Under the pieces are notes generated by a model. It was not told the DNA's origin and made no database searches. It saw only the letters and a program-made list of their open reading frames with translations. Shown here in pieces: positions 5,371-6,343 of a stretch of 6,343 nucleotides of DNA. Position numbers and translations under genes: made by a program. Origin of the DNA: DAIUCA01 sp964613675 (lineage in GTDB: Bacteria; Pseudomonadota; Gammaproteobacteria; Competibacterales; Competibacteraceae); the NCBI GenBank assembly GCA_964613675.1, contig CAZTIH010000141.1, positions 1 through 6,343 on the forward strand, in the 5' to 3' direction. Position 1 is the stretch's first letter, and every line of letters starts with the position of its first letter.

Positions 5371-6343
5371 ATGACAATTGATGTTCATAACTCACCTCCA
5401 TCTCCCACAAATGTTCCATACACGCTGAAGCTCTACGATCAAGACGGAATCCGTTTAGAACTCGCTGGATTGCTTTACCGATACGCCGCGCTTGACTCTT
5501 TTGCCGAACGCCCAGAGGTTGTTCGAGCGACACACCTATTTATTGCACAGCTCAATCGGATGTGGGAAGAGCAGAATTCTGGACATCATCTATTGCCTGT
5601 ACGAGCGATGGCGGCATTTCAAGCATCGTCTTCTCTTCAAACTCCAAATGCTCACAACGGGCAAATTCCGCAGCCTGAAGCATCTTCGTCCCATCAAGAG
5701 TCGAGTGGGCTTGTGCCGAATGCGGGAAATTATCGTTCTGATCAGCCGCTGCCTCAGCAGAATCATGCGGGAAATTATCATTCTGATCAGCCGCTGCCTC
5801 AGCAGAATCATGCGGGAAATTATCGTCCTAACCAAACGACGACCGCTCAAGCCGCGCACACGCCGCTGCCTCAGCAGAATCATGGTGGTATGTCGGTAAA
5901 AGGTGAGACCTGCGTCCATCAGAAGACGACTTATCCATCGAAACAGCCCACGCAAAAGCTACCGTCCACACAATCTGGATATGTCTATCGTCCTTATGTG
6001 CCTTCCGTCACCTTTGATCCGTTGCCCAATGCAAAGGTTGGTGATTCCTACAAAGCGATGTTGCGAGGAAAAGGGAATTGGTCGCGTTACAGCACGAATC
6101 TGGTACGTATCAAGGAGGTGTTTCTGCCGCCTAATCTGGGTCTGCACTTCGACGAAACGATTAGCGAAATCAGTGGCGTTCCGAAAGAATCGGGAGATTT
6201 CGATATTCGATTGCGTTGGAGCGAGTCTAGCTACAGACCGTTTTACGAAACCACCCTCAACCTAACGGTCAATCCGGATCCGCGTTCGTTGTGGCAGGAG
6301 TTTGAGCCACCGACGGAATCGCCTTATCACAAACCGCACAAGG
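5371..6343 (+). CDS. Multidomain protein with Pro/Gln-rich repeat linker and Ig-like domain, 3' end beyond window (possible TerY-P PP2C-type protein)
   Basis: The frame is open for 324 codons and leaves the window without a stop. Residues 17-70 form a compact block rich in aliphatic residues, with YTLKLYDQDGIRLELAG and then probable helices; I do not recognise it. Residues 80-205 are a low-complexity Ser/Pro/Gln/His/Asn linker holding a 15-residue tandem repeat (118-171). Residues 212-301 resemble a putative Ig (He_PIG-like) domain: FDPLPNAKVGDSYKA, then FLPPNLGLHFDE, ISGVPKESGDFDIRL and TTLNLTVNPDPRSLW. No signal peptide is visible, so it is probably cytoplasmic. The segment after the Ig domain (PRSLWQEFEPP) reads like a linker to another domain. 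From its place after TerY-like VWA genes I infer that a PP2C phosphatase domain could follow, as in TerY-P loci, but no phosphatase motif is in the window. The start at 5371 has a well-spaced AAGGA. Confidence 0.8.
   Translation, partial: MTIDVHNSPPSPTNVPYTLKLYDQDGIRLELAGLLYRYAALDSFAERPEVVRATHLFIAQLNRMWEEQNSGHHLLPVRAMAAFQASSSLQTPNAHNGQIPQPEASSSHQESSGLVPNAGNYRSDQPLPQQNHAGNYHSDQPLPQQNHAGNYRPNQTTTAQAAHTPLPQQNHGGMSVKGETCVHQKTTYPSKQPTQKLPSTQSGYVYRPYVPSVTFDPLPNAKVGDSYKAMLRGKGNWSRYSTNLVRIKEVFLPPNLGLHFDETISEISGVPKESGDFDIRLRWSESSYRPFYETTLNLTVNPDPRSLWQEFEPPTESPYHKPHK
5722..5883 (+). repeat. 45-bp coding tandem repeat, two full copies plus one expanded copy
   Basis: Units are 5722-5766, 5767-5811 and 5812-5883. 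Units 1 and 2 differ at a single base, giving R versus H. Unit 3 keeps both ends of the unit but carries 27 extra bases in its middle, making 72 bp. The unit encodes AGNYRSDQPLPQQNH. All lengths are multiples of three, so copy-number change leaves the downstream Ig-like domain in frame. The near identity of the first two units suggests recent duplication by slippage or unequal recombination. Confidence 0.93.

Noticed and set aside
5722..5883. CRISPR-like array
   Set aside because: The units are directly adjacent without spacers and lie in frame within a coding region, so this is a protein-coding tandem repeat.
5492..5955. Two opposing Arg-rich open frames (plus 5492-5899, minus 5590-5955) with internal repeats
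   Set aside because: Both lie over the 45-bp repeats of the long frame starting at 5371. Their repeat pattern and basic bias come from reading that repeat in other frames.

Overview
The window looks like a chromosomal segment of a Gram-negative bacterium. The standard genetic code is in use, with genes ending in TAA, TGA and TAG. Base composition is intermediate, purine-rich ribosome binding sites are common, and the gene families (NodI/NodJ-like exporter, YdcZ-type small membrane protein, TerD/TerY-like proteins) are typical of Proteobacteria. A gammaproteobacterium is my best guess, but nothing here fixes the taxonomy.

Layout. (1) Positions 1-267, minus strand: the 5' part of a dead IS607-family serine recombinase gene (tnpA). 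It has two in-frame stops, one in the helix-turn-helix and one directly after the catalytic serine motif, and it runs off the left edge. (2) 391-2055, plus strand: a two-gene ABC exporter, an ATPase followed by an ABC-2 permease, resembling NodI/NodJ. (3) 2061-2510, minus strand: a small five-helix DMT/YdcZ (DUF606)-type membrane protein, converging on the permease with only 5 bp between the stop codons. (4) 2511-2730: a divergent intergenic region. (5) 2731 to the right edge, plus strand: a five-gene run of TerD-like protein, TerY-like von Willebrand A (VWA) protein, second TerD-like protein, second VWA protein, and a long open reading frame that continues past the window. The last frame has a novel N-terminal block, a Pro/Gln-rich linker with 45-bp tandem repeats, and an Ig-like domain.

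How the genes may work together. The TerD-VWA pair is present twice in tandem, and both VWA proteins keep intact MIDAS metal sites and end in the same Pro5 tail. Ter-type genes are known in tellurite-resistance, phage-inhibition and stress-response loci. TerY-like VWA proteins are also known to be encoded with PP2C phosphatases and Ser/Thr kinases (the TerY-P triad described by Anantharaman, Iyer and Aravind). I infer that the window holds the left half of a duplicated Ter/TerY-P-type stress or defence locus, and that the truncated last gene may carry a phosphatase or other signalling domain beyond the right edge. That last step cannot be seen here. The exporter and the small DMT protein are probably unrelated neighbours.
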